Part shown: piece after piece, positions 7,052 to 15,815 of the stretch
How positions within the stretch are numbered: the stretch's first letter is position 1
Layout: each line of letters begins with the position of its first letter
Source: Bacteroidota bacterium
GTDB taxonomy: Bacteria > Bacteroidota > Bacteroidia > Chitinophagales > Chitinophagaceae
NCBI GenBank assembly: GCA_018268075.1
Contig: JAFDXH010000066.1
Coordinates: 1-64,000, forward strand
DNA length: 64,000 nucleotides
Reading direction: 5' to 3'
Notes under the pieces: generated by a model
The model's input: the letters and a program-made list of their open reading frames with translations, nothing else
Database searches by the model: none
What the model was told of the DNA's origin: nothing
Position numbers and translations under genes: made by a program

Positions 7052-8173
7052 ATGAAAAAAATCAGCAAATTCTTTTTCCCGTTTATTATTGCAGGTAATG
7101 TGATTGCGCTGGTTCTATATATTTTTGCCTGCCTCACTCCATTTGTAAATACAGGAACATATTGGTGGATAGCCCTGTCGGGGCTTGCCTTTCCGGTATT
7201 ATTATTTACCATTCTTTTATTTCTCATTTATCATTCTTTAAGAAAATCAAAGTGGGCTATCTTGAATTTAATCATCCTACTGTTAGGCACCCAACAAATC
7301 ATGGCCACATTTGCAATCAATCTGGGCGATAGATACCCACTACATAAGGATGAAGACAATATCAAGATTTTGCAATGGAATGTAAAAAGCTGGGATCAAT
7401 TAAGACTGGAACAGTCAAACGACTTTAAGGGGAATAGTTTTCAACCAAAAATGATGCTTTTCTTAAAGAAAACCAATGCCGATATCATGTGTTTTGAAGA
7501 GTTTTTTGAGGGTGTAGATTCAAGTAAATTTACTTCGAATGTAATGCAGATAAAAGCATTAGGCTACCCTTATTATTATTTTCATCATGGCGAATTACTC
7601 GATGGTATCTATTACTATGGCGATGCAATATTTTCAAAATTTCCTATAATGGACACAGCGAGTATCTGTAGTAAAAATAATGACAATGCTATATTTATAT
7701 ATGCCGACATTCAATTGCCCCACAAAAAAATAAGGGTATTTGCTACTCATTTGCAGTCTGTAGGGTTTACTGATGATCAATATACTGCAATTCAGGATTT
7801 GAAAAAAGGAGAAGAATCCGGCATAAAACAATCGAGAACAATAATAGGAAAGCTCAAGAGAGCTTATAGCAGCAGGCGCCATCAATCACTAATCCTAAAG
7901 CAATATTTAAACTCAAGTCCTTGGCCTACGATGCTTTGCGGCGATTTTAATGACGTACCCAATTCGAACACCTATTTTACAATTTCAAAAGATATGCAAG
8001 ATGCTTTTATTAAAAAAGGCAATTTCATTGGTCGTACATTTCGTTATATTTTTCCGACCTTACGCATTGATTTTATATTAGCGGATAAGAGTTTCAAAAT
8101 TAAACACTTTAGGGTTGACCAAATTCCATATTCCGATCACAATCCCGTAGAAAGTATCATCAGTTTAAAATAA
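7052..8173 (+). CDS. Membrane-anchored endonuclease/exonuclease/phosphatase (EEP) family protein, copy 1
   Basis: A 373-residue protein with three hydrophobic segments at about 10-30, 38-60 and 67-88, followed by an EEP metal-dependent phosphoesterase domain. Catalytic motifs are all visible: N110 in ILQWNVKSWD, E149/E150 in CFEEFFE, the THLQS motif, GDFN at 297-300 and SDH at 361-363. The domain hydrolyses phosphodiesters or phosphomonoesters (DNA, inositol phosphates or sphingomyelin in different members), so the substrate is open. Placement of the catalytic domain on the outer face is plausible after three membrane spans but not proven. A paralogue follows 23 bases downstream, so they form a likely two-gene operon. 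Confidence 0.88.
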   Translation: MKKISKFFFPFIIAGNVIALVLYIFACLTPFVNTGTYWWIALSGLAFPVLLFTILLFLIYHSLRKSKWAILNLIILLLGTQQIMATFAINLGDRYPLHKDEDNIKILQWNVKSWDQLRLEQSNDFKGNSFQPKMMLFLKKTNADIMCFEEFFEGVDSSKFTSNVMQIKALGYPYYYFHHGELLDGIYYYGDAIFSKFPIMDTASICSKNNDNAIFIYADIQLPHKKIRVFATHLQSVGFTDDQYTAIQDLKKGEESGIKQSRTIIGKLKRAYSSRRHQSLILKQYLNSSPWPTMLCGDFNDVPNSNTYFTISKDMQDAFIKKGNFIGRTFRYIFPTLRIDFILADKSFKIKHFRVDQIPYSDHNPVESIISLK

Positions 8174-8196
8174 TTGTTTGAATAATTTATCAATAC

Positions 8197-9297
8197 ATGC
8201 CAAATAAAAAACGATCCTGGTTATCAATTCCTGCATCAGTTTTTACGATTACTTTATTACTGATGTATGCAATGGTTTGCTTGGTGCCATTTGTACCATC
8301 TGGTATTTTATGGATTTTTAATATCCCAGGACTCATTTTCCCTTTCCTTTTTTTTGCACTTATTATATTTACGATTATTTACTTTATCATCAGATCCAAA
8401 TGGAAATGGTGGTGCCTTATTATATTAATATTGGGCTTTCAACAAATTTTTGCTGTATTCCCTTTTCATTTTTCACATACATGGACAAACGAAAAATCAG
8501 GAAGCAATATCCGTATCTTATCCTGGAATGTAAACAGTTGGGATATTGCAAATTTTACTTCGAAAAATGGAAATACTTTCCATGTACCAATGATGAATTT
8601 TATTAAAATTCAAAATGCGGACATTCTTTGTTTTCAGGAATTTTTTGAATGCATAGACCCTAAAATTGTTCCCTCCTACATTGAACCATTTAAGGAAATC
8701 GGATATCCTTACCACTATTTTGCACCTTACTCATATACTGTAAGTGGAAAATTTCAGACCGGGCTTGCCTTATTTTCAAAATGGCCTATTACAGATACTG
8801 CATTTTTCAAAAGCGTCAGCGCAGGGCATTCTGAAGGTTTTACCTATACAGATGTTCAAATCAATTCAAAGAAAATACGCATCTTTAATACACACCTTGA
8901 ATCTGTAGGTTTTAATAGTGATGATTATCGCTCGGTGGGAAAAGTAAAAGGATCTCGAACTATAATCAGAAAACTAATAAACAGCTACAAGGTTCGTAAT
9001 ATTCAGGCTACAGAATTGAGTTCACAAATAAGAAAAAGTAGCTACCCCGCCATAGTTTGTGGCGATATAGATGATGTGCCCAACTCTTCAGCATATTTTT
9101 CAGTAAGAGGGAATCTGCAGGATGCTTTTATTCAAAAGGGCACTTGGCCGGGCGCCACCTTCCGCTTCATATCGCCTACCTTAAGAATAGATTACATTTT
9201 TGCACAAAATGATTTTAAAATCAATCAATTTATAACAAAAAAGGTGCTATTTTCAGATCACCTTCCGCTTATTACAGATATGCAATTCAAGAATTAA
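8197..9297 (+). CDS. Membrane-anchored EEP family protein, copy 2
   Basis: A 366-residue paralogue of the preceding gene with the same plan: three N-terminal hydrophobic segments, then the EEP domain. ILSWNVNSWD, CFQEFFE, THLES and SDH (353-355) are kept. The usual GDFN motif reads GDID (289-292), replacing the conserved Asn with Asp. In characterised EEP enzymes that Asn helps bind the scissile phosphate, so activity or specificity may be altered. The sequence has diverged considerably from copy 1, so the duplication is not recent. Its stop overlaps the stop of the convergent hpf gene by 4 bases. Confidence 0.85.
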   Translation: MPNKKRSWLSIPASVFTITLLLMYAMVCLVPFVPSGILWIFNIPGLIFPFLFFALIIFTIIYFIIRSKWKWWCLIILILGFQQIFAVFPFHFSHTWTNEKSGSNIRILSWNVNSWDIANFTSKNGNTFHVPMMNFIKIQNADILCFQEFFECIDPKIVPSYIEPFKEIGYPYHYFAPYSYTVSGKFQTGLALFSKWPITDTAFFKSVSAGHSEGFTYTDVQINSKKIRIFNTHLESVGFNSDDYRSVGKVKGSRTIIRKLINSYKVRNIQATELSSQIRKSSYPAIVCGDIDDVPNSSAYFSVRGNLQDAFIQKGTWPGATFRFISPTLRIDYIFAQNDFKINQFITKKVLFSDHLPLITDMQFKN

Positions 9298-9596
9298 AGG
9301 GAAGCCTTTTCCTTTTTGCGATTCAAAATTGTTTGAAGAGTATCTACTGCAACAAGAATTGCTTCTTCAAAACTTCCTGCTGTTTTCTTTACAAAATCGT
9401 CATTGCCCGGAACAATCAATCTTATCTCACAAACTTTATTTTCAGGAGTTTTACTTTCTTCAAGAATGAGTGATACATCAGCGCTTATGATCTTATCATC
9501 AAACCTGGATAGTTTACTCACTTTCTCTTGTACAAAATCTCTCAACTCTTGTTTGGGGGTAAATTTCAACGCTTGCAAATTAATTTTCATAGCCAA
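9294..9596 (-). CDS. hpf: Ribosome hibernation-promoting factor / RaiA family, short form
   Basis: A 100-residue protein of the HPF/YfiA family, which binds in the 30S decoding channel and inactivates ribosomes during stationary phase. Recognisable features are MKINLQALKFTPKQELRDFV at the start, the EKVSKLSRFDDKIISADV segment, and a C-terminal EEAILVAVDTLQTILNRKKEK helix. It lacks the C-terminal dimerisation domain of long HPF. It is transcribed alone and converges on the EEP pair with a 4-base overlap. Confidence 0.9.
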   Translation of the reverse strand: MAMKINLQALKFTPKQELRDFVQEKVSKLSRFDDKIISADVSLILEESKTPENKVCEIRLIVPGNDDFVKKTAGSFEEAILVAVDTLQTILNRKKEKASL

Positions 9597-9783
9597 CTAT
9601 TTTTAAATTTTGAATAATTTATTAACCAACCCTGATTTGATTAAAGATATTGGTAAAGCGCCAAATGGCATCAATAAAAAAAGAAATTAAAGGTTAAAAT
9701 ATTTTTATAGCTCGATAAAATAAAGGCACACATTATCAGGCTTAAAAAACCAATATTTAAAATTTCCCAAAAAGGGTTAAATT

Positions 9784-12300
9784 CTATTTTTTATTATTAG
9801 ATTTTTCTTCATAAATATTTTTTAAAGAGGCAATATATATGCTTCTACCATGCGTAGCTACTACTATTTCTTTTGCACCTTTTTGAATTGCAATATCATG
9901 TACTGGTACAGGAGGCAGTTTGCCCAACGACATGAAATTTTCTCCTTTATTCAAGGAAACATAAAGCCCAGCATCTGTACCGAGATAAAGAATATTCTCA
10001 TAATAGGGATCTTCTCTTATTACATTTACCGGATCTAAAGGAAGATTATTTCCTAATTGCTTCCAGGTTTTTCCAAAATCTTCGCTTACATAAACCCATG
10101 GTGTAAAGTTATCAAACCTATACCCATTAAGTGTTGCATACACCCTGCCTTCAGAAAAAGCTGAAGCTACCACCCTACTTACATAAAGATCCTTGGGAAG
10201 ATTTTGACTTACAAGAGTCCAAGTATTACCACCGTCTTTCGACATTTGAATATTGCCATCGTCTGTTCCGGCATAAATAAGCCCAAAATATAAAGGCGAT
10301 TCACTTAAAGTAACAATAGTGCCATAAGGTACATTACCAGCCTTTTTACCCTTAGTAAGATCTTTGCCCAAAGGTTGCATATTTTCACCCTTATTCATAC
10401 TCCTGTACAGCATATTGGTACCCATATAAAAAATGTCCTGATTGAAACTGCTCAATAAAATTGGAGTTTGCCAGTTGTACCTCAGTTTCTCTGCTTCAAG
10501 CGCAGCCATAGGATGAATAGATGTGCCCCGTTTATCTTCTCCGATTACACTTTTCTCATAATACCCAAATTGAGAGCCAAAATAAACTGTTTTATTATCA
10601 CGGGTATCTATTTGTACCTGCATTCCATCACCTCCACCCAGGTTTTTCCAATTATTGGGTGTTTCGGGGTTTATATCACTTGTAAAACTTTTCGACGATC
10701 CATACCATACTCCATTATCCTGAATACCACCATATACATTATATGGTTTAGCACTATCTACAGCTATTGCATAAAACTGAGCTACAGCAGGTGTATTTAC
10801 CTTAAACCAATGCTCTCCATTATCGTAGGTAATATTACAGCCGCCATCATTACCGGTCACCCAATTTGCATCACGAGCTGGGTTAATCCATACTGCATGC
10901 CAATCTGGATGAGTATTTGGTTTGTCAACAGATTTAAAACTACCTCCACCGTCTTCACTCACCATCAAAGTATATCCACCTATTATTACCTTTTTATCAT
11001 TTACAGGTGATACAGCTATTTTAGCAAAGTAATATCCGTATGTATTGTACAACTCCAGATCTTTTTTATTTGCCTTTTTCCAGGTAGTGCCACCATCATC
11101 ACTCCTATATACTTCGCATCCAATAATAGGTGTATTAAACAACTCTGAATTGGCATCATTTAAATAATCATAAACGATAGTCGGCTTTACCTTGCCACTG
11201 CTTACCATTTGTTTTAATAATGAATCACGATATTTTTCAGGTACAAAGTTTCTTTTTAAAAATGCATTTAGTTTTTTTGCATCTAATTGTAAAAACTGTT
11301 CTTTGGATAAATTATTAAAGTCGTTAAGTACATAACGCGAAGTGTCCATTTTGCTTTTAATGGTATCTGGGCGATGATTGTTATTATCTACATCTGCATA
11401 TAAAATTTGGGGGTTGCCTGCATATACAGCTATGCCTGTTCTGCCAATATTTGCGCCATCGGGGAAACCAGAATTGCCCCCGGTAATTTTTTTCCATGTA
11501 TTTCCACCATCTATACTTTTATAAATTGCAGAAGTAGGCCCCGACTCTTGAAAATCCCATGCACGCCGCTCGCGATGCCACATACAGGCATATACTTCCA
11601 TTGGATTATTGGGATTGATATCCATATCTATTGCACTGGTATTTTCATCCACATACAATGTTTGCTTCCATGACTTTCCGCCGTCTGTGGTTTTGTACAC
11701 CCCTCTTTCTTTATTAGGTGAATACAAATGTCCTGAAGCAGCTACCCACACTGTATTTTCATCTTTTGGATCAAGTAATACTTTACCAATATGATGGCTT
11801 TCTGGAAGGCCAAGGTAGGTCCAAGTACGCCCCTTGTCCACACTCTTATAAATACCTATACCTGCATAAGACGACCGGCTGCTATTTGCCTCACCGGTGC
11901 CTACCCAAATTATATTTTTATCCCAATTAACAGCAACATCACCAATACCAATCACACTGGCACTGTCAAAAACAGGCACAAGGCTTTGCCCGTTATTGTG
12001 AGTGTACCAAAGCCCACCGGTAGCATAAGCAATATAAAATTCAGTAGGGTCGTGTGGGTTAACATCTACATCTACTACCCTGCCACTCATTAAAGATGGT
12101 CCGATATTTCTAAAATTAACATCCTTAAAAATAGAAGAAGATGAAATTGCAGTTCTTTTTACTTCTGCTGCTAACCGTTCCTTTGCAGTAGTGGCTGGCC
12201 ATTGAGCATAAGTATTGGTAAAGGTTAAAGTTATTAGAAACAAAAACAAGCAACGAAACAACAGCGTTTTAGAATAATTAACTTTGATAGGTATTCTCAT
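9784..12300 (-). CDS. Secreted BNR/Asp-box multi-blade propeller protein (sortilin/VPS10-like, glycosyl hydrolase-like)
   Basis: An exported protein of 838 residues with a signal peptide (hydrophobic about 10-32, ending TYAQ). Repeated Asp-box motifs S-x-D-x-G-x-T-W occur along its length, for example YKSVDKGRTWTYLG, YKTTDGGKSWKQ, YKSIDGGNTWKK, YRSDDGGTTWKK and MSKDGGNTWTLV. Such repeats build seven- to ten-bladed beta propellers. Many databases label these proteins glycosyl hydrolases by resemblance to xyloglucanases, but I see no definite catalytic signature. No T9SS sorting domain is present at the C-terminus. Its start lies 18 bases from the start of the divergent YwqK-like gene. Confidence 0.82.
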   Translation of the reverse strand: MRIPIKVNYSKTLLFRCLFLFLITLTFTNTYAQWPATTAKERLAAEVKRTAISSSSIFKDVNFRNIGPSLMSGRVVDVDVNPHDPTEFYIAYATGGLWYTHNNGQSLVPVFDSASVIGIGDVAVNWDKNIIWVGTGEANSSRSSYAGIGIYKSVDKGRTWTYLGLPESHHIGKVLLDPKDENTVWVAASGHLYSPNKERGVYKTTDGGKSWKQTLYVDENTSAIDMDINPNNPMEVYACMWHRERRAWDFQESGPTSAIYKSIDGGNTWKKITGGNSGFPDGANIGRTGIAVYAGNPQILYADVDNNNHRPDTIKSKMDTSRYVLNDFNNLSKEQFLQLDAKKLNAFLKRNFVPEKYRDSLLKQMVSSGKVKPTIVYDYLNDANSELFNTPIIGCEVYRSDDGGTTWKKANKKDLELYNTYGYYFAKIAVSPVNDKKVIIGGYTLMVSEDGGGSFKSVDKPNTHPDWHAVWINPARDANWVTGNDGGCNITYDNGEHWFKVNTPAVAQFYAIAVDSAKPYNVYGGIQDNGVWYGSSKSFTSDINPETPNNWKNLGGGDGMQVQIDTRDNKTVYFGSQFGYYEKSVIGEDKRGTSIHPMAALEAEKLRYNWQTPILLSSFNQDIFYMGTNMLYRSMNKGENMQPLGKDLTKGKKAGNVPYGTIVTLSESPLYFGLIYAGTDDGNIQMSKDGGNTWTLVSQNLPKDLYVSRVVASAFSEGRVYATLNGYRFDNFTPWVYVSEDFGKTWKQLGNNLPLDPVNVIREDPYYENILYLGTDAGLYVSLNKGENFMSLGKLPPVPVHDIAIQKGAKEIVVATHGRSIYIASLKNIYEEKSNNKK

Positions 12301-12318
12301 TTAAAATTAGTTTGTAAA

Positions 12319-12996
12319 ATGAAAGATAGATTTCTAAAAGTACAAAAACTTGCAATCATTTGCTTTATCCTTTTTTTAGGTTCATCGGTATCTGCACAGT
12401 ATAGGTCATTCAAGATTTCTGTGAAGGGCGATACCATTAACGTTGTAGATAAAAATAATTTAAAACAAGGGCGATGGGTAATACATGTAGATCCATTGCG
12501 TGGCGAACCCGGCTATGAAAACGAAGGAGTATTTAAAAATGATAAAAAAGAAGGTGAATGGCGAATGTATTCATTGAAGGGCGATTTTCTGGCATTGGAA
12601 AATTATAAAGACGGAGGCAAAGATGGTTTATCACAATACTTTTCACCCTATGGCGATTTATTAAGAGAGGAGAACTGGCGAGGTTATAATCCTGATCAAC
12701 CCTATGATACTATTCCAGTATATGGAATGGATAATAATGAAATATTAAGTTATAAAATTGTAAAGGCAGAGCCCTACAGTGTAAAAAACGGAACCTGGAC
12801 ATGGTATGAACCCTCTACAGGAAGGATTATGAAAATTGAAAAATACGACCGTGGCCATTTGTTAGATGCCCCCAAGGAAAATGTGATCGCCGATGAGCCA
12901 ATGAAAAAAATAAAGCCTAAAGAAGTTTTGGAATATGAAAAGAAAAACAGTGGTAAGAAGAAAGTAAAATTAAGAAGCGGAGAAACCAATAATTGA
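12319..12996 (+). CDS. Secreted YwqK/MORN-type repeat protein
   Basis: A 225-residue protein with an N-terminal signal peptide ending SSVSAQ. The central part carries the repeat style of the YwqK (toxin/antitoxin-labelled, MORN-like) family: G-x-W and Y-x-x-G units such as KKEGEWRMYSLKGDFLALE, YKDGGKDGLSQYF and NGTWTWYEPSTGRIMKIEKY. A Lys-rich C-terminal tail follows. The family name antitoxin is historical; an exported copy like this one is more likely a surface or periplasmic repeat protein. It is transcribed away from the propeller gene and ends in a strong terminator. Confidence 0.75.
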   Translation: MKDRFLKVQKLAIICFILFLGSSVSAQYRSFKISVKGDTINVVDKNNLKQGRWVIHVDPLRGEPGYENEGVFKNDKKEGEWRMYSLKGDFLALENYKDGGKDGLSQYFSPYGDLLREENWRGYNPDQPYDTIPVYGMDNNEILSYKIVKAEPYSVKNGTWTWYEPSTGRIMKIEKYDRGHLLDAPKENVIADEPMKKIKPKEVLEYEKKNSGKKKVKLRSGETNN

Positions 12997-13333
12997 TTCA
13001 ATCAATGCAGTAAATCAAAAAGGGTAGCTTTAAAAGCTACCCTAATTTTTTTTTCGGTTTTTCAATAAATAACTTCACTGTAATTGTTGTTTCTCTGGAA
13101 GGTTCAGTTTTTTACTAGGATTTTTAAATATTGGTTTTAAATCAGGATTTGGAAAGGCTACAATTACAAAATTCTACCTAATATAAGGCGAAAATAGTGC
13201 CAAAAATTAAAAACAGCTTAAATTATAGAAACTGATTAATTTACACATTAATTTTTCTTTAAATAAAATAGATTTTCCTTCTAAATTTCTGGCTTTTAAT
13301 GCCTTCTGCCCCCCTTGCAGATTCTAATAAAAA
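12997..13333. other. Intergenic stretch: terminator then no recognised gene
   Basis: After the terminator at 13021-13054 the remaining 280 bases are AT-rich, with no coding frame or RNA gene that I recognise. The 3' part is the region downstream of the convergent esterase gene. Confidence 0.6.
13021..13054 (+). terminator. Rho-independent terminator after the YwqK-like gene
   Basis: AGGGTAGCTTT and AGCTACCCT pair around a short A-rich loop (13021-13043) and are followed by a run of T. Confidence 0.85.
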
Positions 13334-14143
13334 TCAATCCCGGAATGATTTGGTAAAAAACATTAATTGGTATGAAATAGCATTTGACCAATACTTCCAG
13401 TTATGCCCACCATCTCTTTCTATAAAATCATGGGCAATTTTTTTGTTCAACAAAATATGGTGCGCTTCCCGCGCGGTCTCAATAAATGGATCATCTACTC
13501 CGCAGTCAATAACGAGCGCTAAAGTACCTGCTTTTAAATCCTTAAGTAAGGTAACTACGGAGTAATTTTCAATCTCTGATGAATCCATGTATTTAAGAAT
13601 TTCATATTTATTTTTAAAAGGTTGCAGATCTAAAACCCCGCTCATGCTGCCCGCAGCTACAAAATTATCCGGATGCTTTAAGGCCAGATAAAGTGCTCCG
13701 TGCCCTCCCATACTCAGGCCTGCAATAGCCCTATATTTCTTTAGGGGCAAAGTATTATAGGCAGAATCAATAAAGTGCACTACTTCCGTACTTATATATG
13801 TTTCATACTTCGAGTTGTTGTCTAACTTACTATCAACATACCAGCTATTGAAATTTCCATCAGGGCATACGATCATTAATTGAAATTCGTCTGCGTAATT
13901 TTTTAATTCAGGAACTTTGGAAATCCAATTAGCATAGTTGCCACTATAACCATGAAGTAAGTACACCACCGGATAGCGGTTATTTTTATTCTGATAAGAA
14001 TAGGGCTTTATAACCACACATTTTTTAGCCACCTGCATCACATTACTCTGAATGCTAACAGTATCAACTATAGCAGCAAATGAATAAAAGGAAACGAATA
14101 AAATAAAAATTATTAAAAAGGAAACCTTACGAAGAACACTCAT
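13334..14143 (-). CDS. Secreted alpha/beta-hydrolase esterase (esterase D / tributyrin esterase type)
   Basis: A 269-residue hydrolase with an N-terminal signal peptide. The oxyanion-hole motif LLHGYSGNY (about 62-70), the nucleophile S144 in AGLSMGGHGAL, a candidate acid D217/D218 in DCGVDDPF and the histidine H247 in GGHNWKYW form the expected triad. This family includes S-formylglutathione hydrolase, feruloyl/acetyl esterases and mycolyltransferases. Export argues against a formaldehyde-detoxification role and for extracellular or periplasmic ester substrates, perhaps acylated polysaccharide (inference). The gene is monocistronic; 499 bases without a gene lie upstream. Confidence 0.88.
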   Translation of the reverse strand: MSVLRKVSFLIIFILFVSFYSFAAIVDTVSIQSNVMQVAKKCVVIKPYSYQNKNNRYPVVYLLHGYSGNYANWISKVPELKNYADEFQLMIVCPDGNFNSWYVDSKLDNNSKYETYISTEVVHFIDSAYNTLPLKKYRAIAGLSMGGHGALYLALKHPDNFVAAGSMSGVLDLQPFKNKYEILKYMDSSEIENYSVVTLLKDLKAGTLALVIDCGVDDPFIETAREAHHILLNKKIAHDFIERDGGHNWKYWSNAISYQLMFFTKSFRD

Positions 14144-14642
14144 AGCTATTAATTTTAAGCTATTGCAAGCTAACTATTTTTACAAAGAATTAATATTGAT
14201 TTATTTTTTTTAGGCAGAATTAAATCAGCACCTATATAGCAGCTGAGTCTCTCGAAGGTGACTCGGTGATTAATTTTATAAACGACGAGTACCGTGCCAG
14301 ATACTTGACTGAAACTTGCTTAGAATACATATCATATAGTCTTGAGCTGCAAACCTCCGGACAGCAAAGTGCAATTTTTAAAATGATTCTACGAATAACA
14401 AGGAGAAACATAATTTCCCTTGTCTGTCTTATTGTTGTGCAAATTTTTCTTTTTGGCTAATTTTTGCTTTGCAAACACAAATAGTTTATTTCGTTTGATT
14501 CGTTTTTGCCATAAAAACCTAAGACCTTTCTCAATTTTGGCAAAATCAACAAAGGAGAAATTACAAAATGATCTTTTTAAAATAGCATTATGGAATTGAA
14601 TTATACTACCCATCAAATGATGAATAATCTAAAATAAAAACT
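14144..14642. other. Long intergenic region holding a dispersed structured repeat
   Basis: These 499 bases contain no convincing gene. Bases 14241-14299 hold a structured repeat that recurs in inverted orientation at 61530-61605. The open frames here (for example 14266-14460) have no family resemblance or proper translation start context. Confidence 0.6.
14241..14299 (+). repeat. Dispersed structured repeat, copy A
   Basis: The core at 14261-14299 begins ACTCGG, contains TATAAAC and ends CGAGTACCGTGCC. ACTCG and CGAGT can pair as a stem. The left part is CTGAGTCTCTCGAAG. Compared with copy B near 61.55 kb (reverse complement), about 31 of 38 core bases agree, and most differences are C/T. 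Function is unknown. Confidence 0.6.
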
Positions 14643-15815
14643 TTAGTCAAACAGCACTTTTCTGTATTCATTGCAGAATTTCTCTTCGCTAAAGTGTTCT
14701 ATTGCATAAGCCCTGCCTGCGCTACCGGTTTTATTTAGCAATTCTCTATTTTCACTTAGGTATTTAATTTTACTTACAGCCTGATTAATTATGTCTTTAT
14801 CCGGCACGGCAGGAAGCAAAAACCCTGTGTGCCCATCTTTTATATAGTCGGGGATTGCATTTACTGCCGTACTAATTACTACTTTGCCATTGGCCATCAT
14901 TTCCATCACCGCAAGTGGCAAGCCTTCAAATGCTGAGGTTAAAATTAAGACATGCGATTGCTGATAGATTTTTTTTAATTCATCGCCGCTTACATTTCCA
15001 TAAAATGTGCAAAAGGGAAAATCTTCGGTATGTACTACCGTAGATACATCGCCCGCAAAGGAGAAATGAACATCTGATTGCTGACTGTGCAATTCTTTTG
15101 CGATAGCAACTACAAGGGGCACTCGCTTTTGTGGTGCGCCACGGCCTACAAACAATATCTGCAAAGTGCCAGCCGCCATGGGATGGTATTCAGGTATTGC
15201 AATGCTATTATCTATATGAATTAGTTTTTTTTGCCAATGCAATGGAAGTTGATTATTGGTATATACAGTGGCGGCTTCCTGCAAGAGATTTTGTGTACTG
15301 AATATGCGTGTATCCATCATAGTTATAAATGCCTGAGTATAATTAAGCCATTTATTTACATGCGTTAATTCTATTTTTTTTATATTCTTTTTCAGATAAG
15401 GCAATACTTTATAAAAATAGATACTCTCGCCGCCCATTACTGTGGTGCTGGGCATAGTATTGATCCATGCAGCTAACTTGCTGCGGTAATAAATATTAAT
15501 AAAGTGAAACAATTTTACATCTATCTTTTTATTCAGGTCTATAATGGTTACGTTGGGCTGATTAAATAAAATCAGAAAACCATTATTCGCTGGTTTTTTA
15601 GAAAAAATAACCAATATTTTTTTTTCAGGAAAGCATTTACAGATATCAGCATTTACTCTATTGGCACCGCCTATATCGGCCGAAGGGCAAAACATTATTA
15701 AATCATAAAACCCTTTTTTAGGAAATAAATGATACCCTATTTTGCCCAAAAAAATAATGGGGAAAATGAGAATTGATTCAGCTCTTCGTTTTAAAATGGC
15801 TTGGCGATAGGTCAC
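14643..15815 (-). CDS. Glycosyltransferase family 4-type (GT-B fold)
   Basis: A 390-residue glycosyltransferase expected to transfer a sugar from a nucleotide-sugar donor to a lipid- or sugar-linked acceptor at the cytoplasmic face. The C-terminal GT-B half shows LQILFVGRGAPQKRVPLVVA, and the donor-binding E-x7-E motif is SAFEGLPLAVMEMMANG followed by VVISTAVNAIPDYI. The start is GTG and overlaps the TGA of the upstream epimerase gene as GTGA, so translation is coupled. It is the last gene of a YfhO-epimerase-glycosyltransferase operon. Donor and acceptor cannot be told from sequence. Confidence 0.88.
   Translation of the reverse strand: MTYRQAILKRRAESILIFPIIFLGKIGYHLFPKKGFYDLIMFCPSADIGGANRVNADICKCFPEKKILVIFSKKPANNGFLILFNQPNVTIIDLNKKIDVKLFHFINIYYRSKLAAWINTMPSTTVMGGESIYFYKVLPYLKKNIKKIELTHVNKWLNYTQAFITMMDTRIFSTQNLLQEAATVYTNNQLPLHWQKKLIHIDNSIAIPEYHPMAAGTLQILFVGRGAPQKRVPLVVAIAKELHSQQSDVHFSFAGDVSTVVHTEDFPFCTFYGNVSGDELKKIYQQSHVLILTSAFEGLPLAVMEMMANGKVVISTAVNAIPDYIKDGHTGFLLPAVPDKDIINQAVSKIKYLSENRELLNKTGSAGRAYAIEHFSEEKFCNEYRKVLFD

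Noticed and set aside
10468-11010. 180-codon open frame antisense to the propeller protein gene
   Set aside because: It lies wholly inside a well-supported gene on the other strand, with low-complexity Ile/Tyr/Cys-rich composition and no recognised domain.
14266-14460. Open frame in the gap beside the dispersed repeat
   Set aside because: It overlaps the structured repeat and has no family resemblance or plausible start context.
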